This document shows, piece after piece, positions 39,630 to 49,131 of a DNA stretch of 51,498 bases (the stretch's first letter is position 1; each line of letters opens with the position of its first letter). The stretch is from Chloroflexota bacterium (GTDB lineage: Bacteria > Chloroflexota > UBA11872). The DNA lies in assembly GCA_028873795.1 (NCBI GenBank), contig JAPPNP010000039.1:1-51498 (forward strand). Reading direction: 5' to 3'. The translations under genes were made by a program, and so were the position numbers. The notes beneath the pieces are model-generated. The model was given only the letters and a program-made list of their open reading frames with translations. It did not search any database and had not been told where the DNA came from.

Positions 39630-40154
39630 GTGAACGAACCGGTTCTGCTTCTCAACCAAAACTACGAACCGCTCAACGTCTGCCGCACGCGTCGCGCGAT
39701 CGTGCTGCTCAGCAAGGGCAAGGCCGAGCTGCTGGAAAACGGGCGGGCGCCGATTTACAGCGTGCGTCAGCTCTACCCGCGACCGTCCGTGATCCGCATG
39801 CTCTACCACGTCCGCCGTCCGCGCCCGACGGTGCGGCTCAGCCGACGTGAGGTGTTCGTGCGCGACCGCTATCGCTGTCAATACTGCGCCGAGACGATCC
39901 TGGAGCCGACGGTGGATCACGTGGTGCCGCGGCGCCTGGGTGGACGGCGGCGCTGGGAGAACCTGGTGACCGCGTGCCGCCGCTGCAATCTGCGCAAGGC
40001 CGGACGCACGCCGCGCGACGCGGGCATGCGCCTGCTGCGCCAGCCGCGACGCCCGAAATCGGCGATCGCCCACTTGGTCTGGCATGTCGCGGGGGACAGC
40101 GTCGACCCCACCTGGCAGCCGTACCTGCCGCAGTTGGAGTCCGCCGCCGGCTGA
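39630..40154 (+). CDS. HNH endonuclease family protein
   Basis: 174 residues from GTG 39630. N-terminal 'VLLLNQNYEPLNVC' (5-18) and the zinc-HNH module: C83 and C86 in 'CQYC', D96-H97 in 'VDHVVPRRLGG', N111 and C116/C119 in 'NLVTACRRCN'. This composition is the common stand-alone HNH protein found as a single chromosomal gene in many phyla, rather than a phage or restriction nuclease. DNA substrate unknown. Divergent from the DUF2344 gene and convergent with aconitase. Confidence 0.9.
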   Translation: MNEPVLLLNQNYEPLNVCRTRRAIVLLSKGKAELLENGRAPIYSVRQLYPRPSVIRMLYHVRRPRPTVRLSRREVFVRDRYRCQYCAETILEPTVDHVVPRRLGGRRRWENLVTACRRCNLRKAGRTPRDAGMRLLRQPRRPKSAIAHLVWHVAGDSVDPTWQPYLPQLESAAG

Positions 40155-40178
40155 CTCGCCCGCAGCCCGCAACGAGCC

Positions 40179-42470
40179 CTAGCCGGCGGCGTGCTCGCGC
40201 AACAGGTTGAGCGCCGACCCGGCCCAGAACCACTCGATCTGGTCGGCGGTCAGGGTGTGATCGAGCGTGAAGTGCTCCTGTGAGCCATCCGCATGGTCGA
40301 TGCGTGCCGCGATGGGCCGTCCGGGGGCCAGCCGATCGATGTCTTCCAGGCTCACGCGGTCGTCGGCCTGAAGGCGGTCATAGTCGGCCGGGTCGGGGAA
40401 GGTCAGCGGCAGGATTCCCTGCTTCTTGAGATTCGACTCGTGGATGCGCGCGAAGCCGCGCACGATGATGGCGCCCGAGCCCAGGAGGCGCGGCGACATG
40501 GCGGCGTGCTCGCGGCTGCTGCCTTCGCCGTAGTTCGAGTCGCCCACGGCCACCCAGGTCAGCCCGGCGGCGGCATAGCTCTTGGCGATCTGCGCCAGCG
40601 GCTCCTCGGACGCGCCGGTGAGCACGTTGCGGCCGGCGCCCGGGGCGTCGGCGAAGGCATTGTTGGCCCCGGTGAACATGTTGTCGCTGATCCGCGCGAG
40701 ATGCCCGCGGTAACGCAGCCAGGGTCCTGCCGGCGATATGGCGTCGGTGGTGCACTGCCCCACGGCCCTGAGCAACACGGGCATCGACTGGAACTGTTCG
40801 GCCGTTCGTGGGGCGAAGGGCGTCAGACGTTCCAGCCGTTCGCTGTCCGCGGCGATCGACACCTCGACCTCGGCGGCATCCGCCGGGGGCGGTACATAGC
40901 CGAAGCGTCGGCCCGTAAACCCGTCCGCCGGGACGTCCGGCGCCGGCTGCGGGGGGTCGAGCCGCAGCCCGTCGCCGTTAACGGAGTCGGTGAGCGGATT
41001 GAACGAAAGACGGCCGCTCAGCGCGAACGCCACGGTCAACTCGGGACTGGTGATGAACGCCTGCGTGTTGGGACTGCCGTCGTTGCGCCGGGGAAAGTTG
41101 CGATTGAAGGACGTGACGATGGAGTTGGTGGCCAGCGCCTTGCCGCCGGCGGCATCGGGCTCGATGTCTTCGCGGCGCCATTGGCCAATGCAGGGACCGC
41201 ACGCGTTGGCCAGCACGCTGCCGCCAATGGCCTCCAGGTCGGACAGCTGGCCGTCGCGTTCGATGGTTGCCCGCACCATCTCGGACCCCGGCGTCACCAG
41301 GAATGGCACCGAGGCCTTGAGACCGGCGGCGGCCGCCTGCCGGGCCACATCGGCGGCGCGGGTGATGTCTTCGTACGAAGAGTTGGTGCAGCTGCCCAGC
41401 AGGGCGGCGGAGATCTGCTCGGCGAAGCCTTCGGCCTCCACTTCGGCTTCCAGCGCCGAAACCGGCCGAGCGCGGTCGGGGCGGTGCGGACCCACCACGT
41501 GCGGCTCGAGCTCCGCCAGGTCGATCTCAACCACCTGCTCGTAGAACGTTGCGGGGTCGCGTTCGACCTCGGCGTCGGCGCGCAACAGGTCCTGGTTGGC
41601 GTCGGCCAGATCGGCCAGCTCGGCGCGTTCCGTCGCGCGAAGGTATGTGGCCATGCGTTCGTCGTAGGCGAATACGGACGTCGTCGCGCCCAGTTCGGCA
41701 CCCATGTTGGTGATGGTGGATTTGCCGGTGCACGCCAGCGCGCGGGTGCCGGGGCCAAAGTATTCGATGATCCGGTTCGTGCCGCCGCTGGTGGTCAAGA
41801 TGCCGGCGAGCTTGAGGATGACGTCCTTGGGCGCGGTCCAGCCGTTGAGCTCGCCGGTGAGGCGCACGCCGATGATGCGCGGTTGCAGCGTTTCCCAGGG
41901 CAGATCGACCATCACGTCCACCGCGTCCGCGCCGCCCACGCCGATCGCCAGCATCCCGAGGCCGCCGGCGTTCGGCGTGTGGGAATCGGTGCCGATGATC
42001 AGTCCGCCCGGAAACGCGTAGTTCTCCAGGATGACCTGGTGGATGATCCCAGAGCCCGGCGCCCAGAAACCAATGCCATATCGTGCGCTGACCGACTTGA
42101 GGAAGGCGTAGACCTCGTTGTTCTCGAGCAACGCCGTTTGAAGATCAGCGTCGGCGCCCACGTGCGCGCGAATCAGATGATCGCAGTGCACCGTGGTCGG
42201 CGCCGCGACCGTGTCCCGACCCGCAAGCATGAACTGCAGCAGGGCCATCTGGGCGGTGGCATCCTGCATGGCCACCCGGTCGGGACGAATCTGCAGATAG
42301 CTTTCCAGCGGCGTCAGGTCTTGGGTGGATGGATCGTCCAGGTGACCGAAGAGCAGCTTTTCGGCCAGCGTGAGCGGGCGATCGAGTCGTTCACGGACCG
42401 TGGCGAGGCGGGCGCGTGCACGCGCGTACGAATCTGCGACCAGCGCGGGGGTCGACTCGATCACCGTCAC
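40179..42470 (-). CDS. acn: Aconitate hydratase (mitochondrial-type)
   Basis: 763 residues, the size of the mitochondrial-like aconitase class. It converts citrate to isocitrate in the TCA cycle using a [4Fe-4S] cluster. The cluster cysteines are in 'LLGSCTNSSYED' (about 361) and 'NACGPCIGQW' (about 421 and 424). 'CTGKSTITNMGAELGATTS' and the C-terminal swivel domain 'GDSNYGEGSSREHAAMSPRLLG' complete the pattern. GTG 42470 has GGAGAG just upstream. A single gene, no TCA neighbours in the window. Confidence 0.97.
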   Translation of the reverse strand: MTVIESTPALVADSYARARARLATVRERLDRPLTLAEKLLFGHLDDPSTQDLTPLESYLQIRPDRVAMQDATAQMALLQFMLAGRDTVAAPTTVHCDHLIRAHVGADADLQTALLENNEVYAFLKSVSARYGIGFWAPGSGIIHQVILENYAFPGGLIIGTDSHTPNAGGLGMLAIGVGGADAVDVMVDLPWETLQPRIIGVRLTGELNGWTAPKDVILKLAGILTTSGGTNRIIEYFGPGTRALACTGKSTITNMGAELGATTSVFAYDERMATYLRATERAELADLADANQDLLRADAEVERDPATFYEQVVEIDLAELEPHVVGPHRPDRARPVSALEAEVEAEGFAEQISAALLGSCTNSSYEDITRAADVARQAAAAGLKASVPFLVTPGSEMVRATIERDGQLSDLEAIGGSVLANACGPCIGQWRREDIEPDAAGGKALATNSIVTSFNRNFPRRNDGSPNTQAFITSPELTVAFALSGRLSFNPLTDSVNGDGLRLDPPQPAPDVPADGFTGRRFGYVPPPADAAEVEVSIAADSERLERLTPFAPRTAEQFQSMPVLLRAVGQCTTDAISPAGPWLRYRGHLARISDNMFTGANNAFADAPGAGRNVLTGASEEPLAQIAKSYAAAGLTWVAVGDSNYGEGSSREHAAMSPRLLGSGAIIVRGFARIHESNLKKQGILPLTFPDPADYDRLQADDRVSLEDIDRLAPGRPIAARIDHADGSQEHFTLDHTLTADQIEWFWAGSALNLLREHAAG

Positions 42471-42583
42471 AAGGCTCTCCTCTCGGCACCTGCCCGGCAG
42501 GTGGGGGCGGACGCTCAGGCCCTATCCTTACCCAACTATCGCGCATTTGGGCGCGGTCGCGGGAAGAAGGACCACACGGCTCC

Positions 42584-43492
42584 ATGACATCGCAGCTTGC
42601 CGCGCTGGTGGCGACCGCACGTCCGGCCCAGTGGCTGAAGAACGTCGTGGTGCTGGCGCCGCTCGTCTTCGCGCAGCGGCTCACCGACGGCGGCGACGTG
42701 CTCCGTGCGCTGGCAATGTTTGCCATTTTCTGCACCTTGGCTTCCGGCGTGTACTTCGTCAACGACGCGGTCGATGCCGAGCGCGACCGTCGAAACCCTC
42801 GCAAGAAGGGTCGGCCGGTCGCCGCGGGACGGCTGAGCCGCGCCGCGGCCGTCGCCAGCGGTGCCGTATTGGCGGCGCTGGCCGTGGGACTGTCCGCGCT
42901 GCTCGGCGTCGGGGTGGTGATCGTCCTGGGCAGCTATTTCGCGCTGAACGTGGTCTACAGTCTCTGGCTCTCGCGGGTGGCATTCCTGGACGGCATGGCG
43001 GTCGCCGCCGGCTTCGTCCTGCGCGCCATTGCCGGAGCGGTCGCCATCTCGGTTCCGTTCTCCGGCTGGCTCGTCCTGTGCACGTTTCTCTTGACCCTGC
43101 TCATTTCGCTTGGCAAGCGCCGGGCGGAACTGACGCAGCCGGACGCGCGGTCCCGGGGCCTGCGGCGAACTTGGAACGACGTGCCGTCGGAAGTTGTCGA
43201 CGCCGTGATCGTCCTGGTCGGTGCGACCGTGGTCGTCTGCTATGCGATCTACAGCCTGGCGCCCGAGACGGCGGTGCAGTTCGGCGGGCGCGGGCTCGTC
43301 TTGACGGTGCCGTTCGTGCTGTACGGCATCACGCGGTTCATGCTGCGTGCGTTCAGCGGCGATGGCGTTTGGGACCCGACCACGGTCTTGCTGCGGGACC
43401 GTGGCGTGCAGGCTGCCGTTGTCGGCTGGCTGGCCGCCGCCCTGCTCATCATCTATTGGGCCGGACCGTGGCTCAGTGAGCTTATTTCGTGA
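42584..43492 (+). CDS. UbiA-family prenyltransferase (decaprenyl-phosphate phosphoribosyltransferase-like)
   Basis: 302 residues, about eight or nine membrane helices. The first aspartate motif is 'NDAVDAERDRRNPRKKGRPVAAG' split around residues 60-82 (N60, D61, D64, D68), and the second is 'FLDGMAVAAGFVLRAIAG' (about 145). The opening 'ARPAQWLKNVVVLAPLVF' matches the subgroup that transfers phosphoribose to decaprenyl phosphate for cell-wall arabinose, rather than quinone-type UbiA. The actual acceptor in this organism is unknown. ATG 42584 chosen; the upstream open frame overlaps the divergent aconitase leader. Confidence 0.85.
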   Translation: MTSQLAALVATARPAQWLKNVVVLAPLVFAQRLTDGGDVLRALAMFAIFCTLASGVYFVNDAVDAERDRRNPRKKGRPVAAGRLSRAAAVASGAVLAALAVGLSALLGVGVVIVLGSYFALNVVYSLWLSRVAFLDGMAVAAGFVLRAIAGAVAISVPFSGWLVLCTFLLTLLISLGKRRAELTQPDARSRGLRRTWNDVPSEVVDAVIVLVGATVVVCYAIYSLAPETAVQFGGRGLVLTVPFVLYGITRFMLRAFSGDGVWDPTTVLLRDRGVQAAVVGWLAAALLIIYWAGPWLSELIS

Positions 43493-43649
43493 ACCGCGGG
43501 CAATGGCGATTGCGGAATTGAGGCACACGCAGCGCGCCGCACCTCGGGTCAAGCCGTTCAGTTGCCGGATGCGCCGACGCGACTTGCGGCGTTGGCACGG
43601 ATTCGATCAATGCGTGGGTAGAATGCCGCCCGGTTCAAGCTTCGAATAG

Positions 43650-43967
43650 ATGTCCGACCCGTCACCAAGCGACCGCGCCGAAGCGTACCGCCGCGCCGCC
43701 GAGCGCGTGCGGGCGCGATTGGGCTTTGCGGGTCACGCGGCAGTCTGGGTGGCGGTGGGCATTCTCCTGCTGATCGTCAACATCATCGCGACCCCGGACT
43801 TCATTTGGTTTTTCTGGCCGGTGGCGTTCTGGCTGGTCGCCCTGGCCCTGCACGGCTGGACCGTGTTTGGTCCCGGCTTGCCCGTGATCGAGCGCTGGCG
43901 GCAGCGTGAAGCCGCCCGCGAGCTCGAGCGCATGCGGCGCCGGGACGATCAATCGGGCGACGCGTGA
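43650..43967 (+). CDS. Small 2TM-domain membrane protein
   Basis: 105 residues: a charged N-terminal helix ('EAYRRAAERVRARLGF'), two membrane helices (about 28-45 and 52-70) joined by 'TPDF', and an Arg/Glu-rich C-terminal tail. This is the layout of the 2TM domain family, sometimes attached to histidine kinases. Stand-alone here, function unknown. Its stop overlaps the start of the DUF72 gene. Confidence 0.8.
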   Translation: MSDPSPSDRAEAYRRAAERVRARLGFAGHAAVWVAVGILLLIVNIIATPDFIWFFWPVAFWLVALALHGWTVFGPGLPVIERWRQREAARELERMRRRDDQSGDA

Positions 43968-44848
43968 GCGCCACGCGCAGATTCGGTGTTCGCGGCTGGC
44001 AACGGCTGGAAGACTTCTACCCGCCGCGCGTCAAGCCGGCCGAGATGCTGAGTCACTACGCGGATGCCGCCGACGTGGTGGAAACGCCCAACACCTTCAA
44101 CGGTATCCCCAAGCCGGAGCGGCTGGCCGAGTGGGCGGAGCACGCGCCGGACGGCTTCCTATTCGACGTCATCGCCTTCGGCGGTCTGACGCTGCATCAG
44201 CGGCGGCCGGGTGATTCGGGCCCCGTCGGGCGGCGGTCGTGGCAGGAGGTTTCGGTCGTTCCGCCCGACGTGCTCTTCGACGACTTTGCCCAGGCGCTCG
44301 CACCGCTGGCGGAGGCCGGCAAGCTCGGCTGCGTGGTGCTGCAGTTTCCGTCGTGGTTCGGCGCCGGCGACGAGGCTCGCGAATACCTGGGCCATGTGAG
44401 CGGGCTTCTCCCGGAATTGCCGCTCGCGGCCGAGTTTCGGCATCCGAGTTGGGACGTGCCCAGCCAGCACGACGCGACGTTGGAGTGCCTGATCGACTTG
44501 GAAATGGCCCTGGTCGTGGCGGACTTTCCCCCCGATCGGCCCGAGGCCGGACCGCCCACCGTTGCCGTCACCACGGACCGCCTGAGCGTCGTGCGGCTTC
44601 ATGGGTGCGACGGCGACGCGTGGCGGCGCACCGAGGCCAACCCCGTCGAGCCGATCGCGCACACCTACTCCGATCAGGAGCTGGCGCCGTGGGTGCCGCG
44701 CGTGCGGGAGCTCTCGGAAGAGGCATCCGAAGTTCACGTACTCGTGGGCACCACGCCCTACGCCGAGGCGCTCGATGCCGCGAACCGCCTCAAGACGGCC
44801 ATCGCCGAAGCCGAAGAGGCCGAGGCACGTTGGGGCTACGTGCCCTAG
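43964..44848 (+). CDS. DUF72 (YecE-like) family protein
   Basis: 294 residues, a TIM-barrel fold. 'GVRGWQRLEDFYPPRV', 'YADAADVVETPNTFNGIPKPERLAEWAEHAPDGF' (split here), 'VVLQFPSWF', 'AAEFRHPSW' and 'VVRLHG' are DUF72 signatures. GTG 43964 overlaps the previous stop by four bases. The end overlaps the convergent secF stop by four bases. Function unknown; proposed to be a nucleic-acid or sugar-related enzyme but never firmly shown. Confidence 0.9.
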   Translation: MSATRRFGVRGWQRLEDFYPPRVKPAEMLSHYADAADVVETPNTFNGIPKPERLAEWAEHAPDGFLFDVIAFGGLTLHQRRPGDSGPVGRRSWQEVSVVPPDVLFDDFAQALAPLAEAGKLGCVVLQFPSWFGAGDEAREYLGHVSGLLPELPLAAEFRHPSWDVPSQHDATLECLIDLEMALVVADFPPDRPEAGPPTVAVTTDRLSVVRLHGCDGDAWRRTEANPVEPIAHTYSDQELAPWVPRVRELSEEASEVHVLVGTTPYAEALDAANRLKTAIAEAEEAEARWGYVP

Positions 44849-45786
44849 CTCGCCGTCATTCGGCGCCAGGGAATCAGCCGGCGCCATAGCCGCGGAATGT
44901 CGCGCTGCTCCCACGACGCGACCAGGCACGCCGCGTTGAAGATCGACGAGTACGTCCCGATGGCGAAGCCCAGGGACAACGCGAGCACGAAGTCGCGAAT
45001 CGTCGGTCCGCCCAAGAGCAACAGGGCGAGCAGCACCAAGAGGGCCGTGAAGGAGGTATTGAGCGATCGCGTCAGGCTTTGGTTGGCGCTGAAGTTGATG
45101 ATGTCGGCAATGCCGGGCCGCTCGTGCTCGTCCAGGTGCACGTAGTCGCGGTTCGTTTCGCGAATGCGGTCGAAGACTACGATTGAGTCGTTAACGGAGA
45201 ATCCGATCACCGTGAGCAGGGCGGTCACGAACAGGGCGTCGATCTGCACGTTGAGCGCGTGGCCCAGGATCGAGAAGACGCCAATGACGAACAGCGCGTC
45301 GTGGAGTAGTGCCACGATCGCCGCCACGCCGAAGCGGAATGAGTGCTGCATGCCGCGGAAGGCCCAGGTCACGTAGAGCAGAATCAGCCCCGAGGCCACG
45401 GCCACCGCAATGATGGCGGCGCGCGTGAGTTCTTCCCCGACTACCGGGCCGATGGCTGAGAAGCCAAGCTCTTCGACCGGCCCCATGGCCGAACTGAGGC
45501 CCGTGACCAGATCGTCCTTTTCGCCGACGTCGATCGCGCGTACGCGGAGCAGGGCATCGCTCTCGCCGGCCATCTGCACTACGACTTCGGGAAATCCGGC
45601 CCCCTGCACGGCCGACGTGACGTCCTCTTGCGTGGTCTCCGCCGCGACGCGCACCTGCAACAGCGATCCGCCCGTAAAGTCGATTCCGGGCTTCAGGCCG
45701 CCGGTCAGCAGGGCCACGATCCCGGGCGCGAGCAGCACGGTGGATACCAGATACCACCAGCCGCGGCGACCCACGATGTCAAACAT
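44845..45786 (-). CDS. secF: Protein translocase subunit SecF
   Basis: 313 residues with six membrane helices. The SecF signature 'PGIDFTGGSLLQV' follows the first helix, the middle contains 'VTSAVQGAGFPEVVVQ', and the second half has 'TVIGFSVNDSIVVFDRIRE' and 'RSLNTSFTALLVLLALLLLGG'. With SecD it forms the membrane complex that uses the proton gradient to complete protein export through SecYEG. ATG 45786 overlaps the secD stop by one base (TGATG). Confidence 0.97.
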   Translation of the reverse strand: MFDIVGRRGWWYLVSTVLLAPGIVALLTGGLKPGIDFTGGSLLQVRVAAETTQEDVTSAVQGAGFPEVVVQMAGESDALLRVRAIDVGEKDDLVTGLSSAMGPVEELGFSAIGPVVGEELTRAAIIAVAVASGLILLYVTWAFRGMQHSFRFGVAAIVALLHDALFVIGVFSILGHALNVQIDALFVTALLTVIGFSVNDSIVVFDRIRETNRDYVHLDEHERPGIADIINFSANQSLTRSLNTSFTALLVLLALLLLGGPTIRDFVLALSLGFAIGTYSSIFNAACLVASWEQRDIPRLWRRLIPWRRMTAS

Positions 45787-47141
45787 CAGACCGGGTCCTC
45801 CTCAGGAATGGGCCGCGCGCCAAACCAGCGCGGCTGGTCGACGCCCGGCACCAGCACGGCCAGCCGCAGCAGCGAGCGGCTGATCGTGATGGCCGAGAAC
45901 ATGCTCACGGCCACCCCGATGGCCAGCGTGAGCGCGAATCCTCGCACGCCACCGCTGCCGAAGCCGAAGAGCACGGCGCAGATGAGCAGCGTGGAGACGT
46001 TCGAGTCTCGGATCGACGGCCACGCGCGGTTGAAACCGGCTTCGATCGCCCGTCGCACCGCGCGACCACGGCGCACCTCTTCGCGGGTGCGTTCGAAGAT
46101 CAGGATGTTCGCGTCCACGGCCACGCCCAGCGATAGGATCACGCCGGCCACCCCAGCCAGAGTCAGTGTGACCGGGACGAGCTTGAAGATGGCGAAGACG
46201 ATCATGACGTAGGCCACGAGCGCCACCGCCGCCACGACCCCCGCCGCGCGGTAGTAGGCCACCATAAACGCCAGCACCAGCACGGCGCCCACGATGCCGG
46301 CCCGCACCGACAGCGCCAGCGACTCTTCGCCGAGTGTCGGCCGCACGGTCAGGTTCTGCACCACCTTGAGCGGCACCGGCAAGGCGCCGTATTGCAGCTG
46401 AATGGCCACCCGGCGCGCCTCGTCCGGCGTAAACGTGCCGCGGATGACGCCCTCGTCCCGAATCGGCGCCTCGATCACGGCCGAGTTGATGACGATGTCG
46501 TCAACCGTGATGGTCAGCCACTGGCCCAGGTGGGTGCTCGTGTGCCGTTCGAAATGCTCGCCGGATGACGGCTTGAGCTCGAAGGCGATCATCGACGCGC
46601 CGAGCTGATCGAACTCGACGCGCGCCGATTGCAGGTCCGCCCCGCGCAGCACGACGTCTTCCGGATCGGCGACGAAGACCTCGTCATCCGGGTAAGGTCG
46701 TGAACCCGTGTCGACGATCAGCAGCTGTCCGGTTTCGCGAAAGAGGGCGATCGCGTCGTCGAGCGGGTCCGCGCACTCCTCCTCGGCCGGATCGCAGTCC
46801 GGGTCGGGACCACCGAGGCCGGGAAGCTCCACGATCAGCCGGGTGTCGCCCTCGATTTGGATGACGGGTTCGGCGACGCCCAATGCGTTCACTCGGTTCT
46901 CGATGATCTGTCGCACGGCCTCCATTGCATCCGCGTCAACCTCCTGGTCGGGCGCGGGGTCCGCTTCGAAGCGCACGTGCAACCCGCCCTGCAGGTCCAG
47001 GCCCTGACGAAACTCCAGGTCCGAGAAGTCGCGGGTGCCGACTTGCACCGGGAATCCAGGGGAGTTCGGAACTACGATGTAGAGCGCCAGCGCGAAGATG
47101 ATCGCGATGAGCGCCAGAATCGCCAGGTGCCGGCGACGCAC
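45786..47141 (-). CDS. secD: Protein translocase subunit SecD
   Basis: 451 residues from GTG 47141. First helix 8-25, 'FRQGLDLQGGLHVRFEADP' (split in the family as G-L-D-L-x-G-G), the P1 domain with 'IIENRVNALGVAEPVIQIEG', and the C-terminal five-helix block 'VAGVILSLGVAVDANILIFERTREE' containing the conserved DANILIFER. Order secD-secF, coupled, as in most bacteria with separate subunits. yajC is not seen upstream; a VOC gene lies there. Confidence 0.97.
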   Translation of the reverse strand: MRRRHLAILALIAIIFALALYIVVPNSPGFPVQVGTRDFSDLEFRQGLDLQGGLHVRFEADPAPDQEVDADAMEAVRQIIENRVNALGVAEPVIQIEGDTRLIVELPGLGGPDPDCDPAEEECADPLDDAIALFRETGQLLIVDTGSRPYPDDEVFVADPEDVVLRGADLQSARVEFDQLGASMIAFELKPSSGEHFERHTSTHLGQWLTITVDDIVINSAVIEAPIRDEGVIRGTFTPDEARRVAIQLQYGALPVPLKVVQNLTVRPTLGEESLALSVRAGIVGAVLVLAFMVAYYRAAGVVAAVALVAYVMIVFAIFKLVPVTLTLAGVAGVILSLGVAVDANILIFERTREEVRRGRAVRRAIEAGFNRAWPSIRDSNVSTLLICAVLFGFGSGGVRGFALTLAIGVAVSMFSAITISRSLLRLAVLVPGVDQPRWFGARPIPEEDPV

Positions 47142-47192
47142 GTTAGATGCTTTGAGCGTAGGTTCGCGGCATGGCCTTGATGATACGCGGCG

Positions 47193-47561
47193 CTAGCCGA
47201 ACGTTCCGTCGTGCCGTTGGTGCAGCCAGATCGGATTGCCTTCCGGATCGGCGACCATGGCGTTGAGGCAGGCTGGGGTATCGCGTGCCTCGTGGAGAAC
47301 CTCAATGCCGCGGTCACGCGCCTCTGCCAACGCGGCGTCAACGTCGTCGACCGCCAACGCCACGAGCACTCTGGGAGGCGCAAGGCCCACATGCGCCGGC
47401 GTGACGGCCAACGTCACGGATCCCGCCTGGAATTCACGCCAATCGTCATCCTGGATTCCCGTTTCCGGTAGCCCCAGCACGTCACGGTAGAACCGCGCCG
47501 TCCGCTCGACGTCGGCGGCGACGATCCAGACGAAATCGACGCCTTTGATCTTCAGTCCCAC
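47193..47561 (-). CDS. VOC/glyoxalase family protein
   Basis: 122 residues, a single vicinal-oxygen-chelate unit of two beta-alpha-beta-beta-beta repeats: 'GVDFVWIVAADVERTARFYRDVLGLP' begins the first and 'VLVALAVDDVDAALAEARDRG' the second, with 'VADPEGNPIWLHQ' at the end. The metal ligands typical of enzymatic members are not all clear (no early H), so it may be a binding protein rather than a glyoxalase. GTG 47561, GGAG upstream. Same strand as secDF, 51 bases before it. Confidence 0.85.
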   Translation of the reverse strand: MGLKIKGVDFVWIVAADVERTARFYRDVLGLPETGIQDDDWREFQAGSVTLAVTPAHVGLAPPRVLVALAVDDVDAALAEARDRGIEVLHEARDTPACLNAMVADPEGNPIWLHQRHDGTFG

Positions 47562-47656
47562 GCTCTCCCACCGCCGTCCGCGGCCATTTCAGGTTCCCAT
47601 CATGCAGGTAGGCATTGGATGCCGTCGATGCGGCGCGTGCGGAGCCTGTTGAGGGC

Positions 47657-48442
47657 TCATGCGGCGGGCGCGGCTCGGCAGATCACCTGGCGCATTCCCC
47701 AGACGATCTCATGATCCGATGACGATTCCGCGAGCCCGTCGAGCTCACACGCGATCTCGGCGATGCTCGCCGCGGGGACGATCGCCTGTGCCGTTGGAGT
47801 TTCACGCCATACGGCGAGGTTCAGTCGAAACATCGCGGCCGCCTGCGCGGTGCTTACCGGATGCTCGACCAACTCGCTCGAAACAATGTCACCGGCGGAG
47901 TCGGCAACGGCCCGCTCCATCGTCTTTCCCGCGTAGAGCTGCCCGCCGGCGGCGTCCACGACCCTCTCGACCATTTCGAGGTAGCGCATGAATACCGGGT
48001 GCGTCGTCCAGATGTCCGAGACTTCGTCCAACAGCAGGAGACCAGACGGACGCAATTGCGACATCCAGGCGGTGAGCGCCGTCCGCGGATCCGGCAGATG
48101 CGACAGCAGGAAGTGCGAAAACAGCAAATCGGCCGGCCCGCACGGGAATGGGGTCAAGGTCACGTCGTGCTCCAGGTATTCCACGCCGGCCATTGGCTGA
48201 GCTCGCGCCATCTCGATGAACCGCTTGGACGTGTCGAGTCCAACGGTGCGCCCAGGACGTGCCGTGCCGGCCACAATGCGTGTCGTATGCCCCGGCCCAC
48301 AGCCCAGGTCGTAGGCCGACCCCGGCCGGCTCGGCGCCCGGCCGATCAGGCGCTCCATTTCCGGCTGAAAGACGTTCGCGGCGAGCCGCAGCCGCGCGGC
48401 GGCGATCTCGGAGTCCCCAAAGGCGTAGCGGCCTTCGCTCAT
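47657..48442 (-). CDS. Class I SAM-dependent methyltransferase
   Basis: 261 residues from ATG 48442 (MSEGRYAFGDSEIAAARL); the frame extends to 48508. SAM motif I 'AYDLGCGPGHTTRI' (about 43-56), strand-2 acid 'GLDTSKRFIEMA', 'ADLLFSHFLLSHLPDP' and 'LRPSGLLLLDEV'. Resembles trans-aconitate/ubiquinone-type small-molecule methyltransferases. Divergent from the histidine phosphatase gene. Substrate unknown. Confidence 0.87.
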   Translation of the reverse strand: MSEGRYAFGDSEIAAARLRLAANVFQPEMERLIGRAPSRPGSAYDLGCGPGHTTRIVAGTARPGRTVGLDTSKRFIEMARAQPMAGVEYLEHDVTLTPFPCGPADLLFSHFLLSHLPDPRTALTAWMSQLRPSGLLLLDEVSDIWTTHPVFMRYLEMVERVVDAAGGQLYAGKTMERAVADSAGDIVSSELVEHPVSTAQAAAMFRLNLAVWRETPTAQAIVPAASIAEIACELDGLAESSSDHEIVWGMRQVICRAAPAA

Positions 48443-48537
48443 GCGCCCCCGCGCCTCCGCTGCTGCCCGCCTTCGGCCACTCTGCATCTTTCTGGTCGTA
48501 AGCTCCACACCTGAGCCTGATCTCGCTGGAGCCCGCG

Positions 48538-49131
48538 GTGCGGAAGCTTGTCCTGGTGCGTCATTCGCAGCCGGAGATCGAACCCGGCGTACCGGCAGCG
48601 AAGTGGAAACTCAGCGACCTCGGACGGCGTCGCGCCGAGTCTCTCGCCGCTGGACTTCGCCACTACCGAGCCAACGCGATCTGGTCCAGTCGAGAACCCA
48701 AGGCCAAGGAGACCGCGCAGTTGATCGGCCACGCGCTCGGTCTCCCGTTTCGCGTCACGGATGGGCTCGAAGAGCACCACCGACGCAACGTGCCCTTCTT
48801 CCAAAGCACCCAAGAGTTCGAGCGAGCGGTTGAGGAGTTCTTATCCCAGCCCTGTCGGCTCGTCCTTGGCTCGGAGACAGCCACTCAGGCCCGCGACCGA
48901 GTCACCACGGCGATTGAAGCCGTGCTCGAAGGGGACAACCAGGACGCCATCGTGGTCACCCACGGCACGGTGATGGCGCTCTACCTCGCACGCATTGCCA
49001 ACGTCGAGCCCATGAGCTTTTGGCGCGAGTTGGAGACGCCGTGCTTCGTCGATGTGGAGATTCCCCAAATGCGCGTCGGCCCGATAGTGACCTGCGGTCG
49101 GGCCTCGAGATCGGTTGGCCGGAGGAGCTAG
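48538..49131 (+). CDS. Histidine phosphatase (phosphoglycerate mutase-like) family protein
   Basis: 197 residues. The phospho-histidine motif 'LVRHSQPE' (H9; the usual RHG is RHS), R52 in 'SSREPKAKETA', acid E78/E79 in 'GLEEHHRRN' and the second histidine H142 in 'VVTHGTVMALY' form the branch-1 catalytic set. Broad small-molecule phosphatase activity is the usual guess. GTG 48538. Its stop overlaps the convergent dprA stop. Confidence 0.88.
   Translation: MRKLVLVRHSQPEIEPGVPAAKWKLSDLGRRRAESLAAGLRHYRANAIWSSREPKAKETAQLIGHALGLPFRVTDGLEEHHRRNVPFFQSTQEFERAVEEFLSQPCRLVLGSETATQARDRVTTAIEAVLEGDNQDAIVVTHGTVMALYLARIANVEPMSFWRELETPCFVDVEIPQMRVGPIVTCGRASRSVGRRS

Noticed and set aside
40293-42587. A 764-codon open frame antisense to aconitase.
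   Set aside because: High-GC codon bias opens the opposite strand; the protein has no domain pattern, while the minus strand encodes a complete aconitase.
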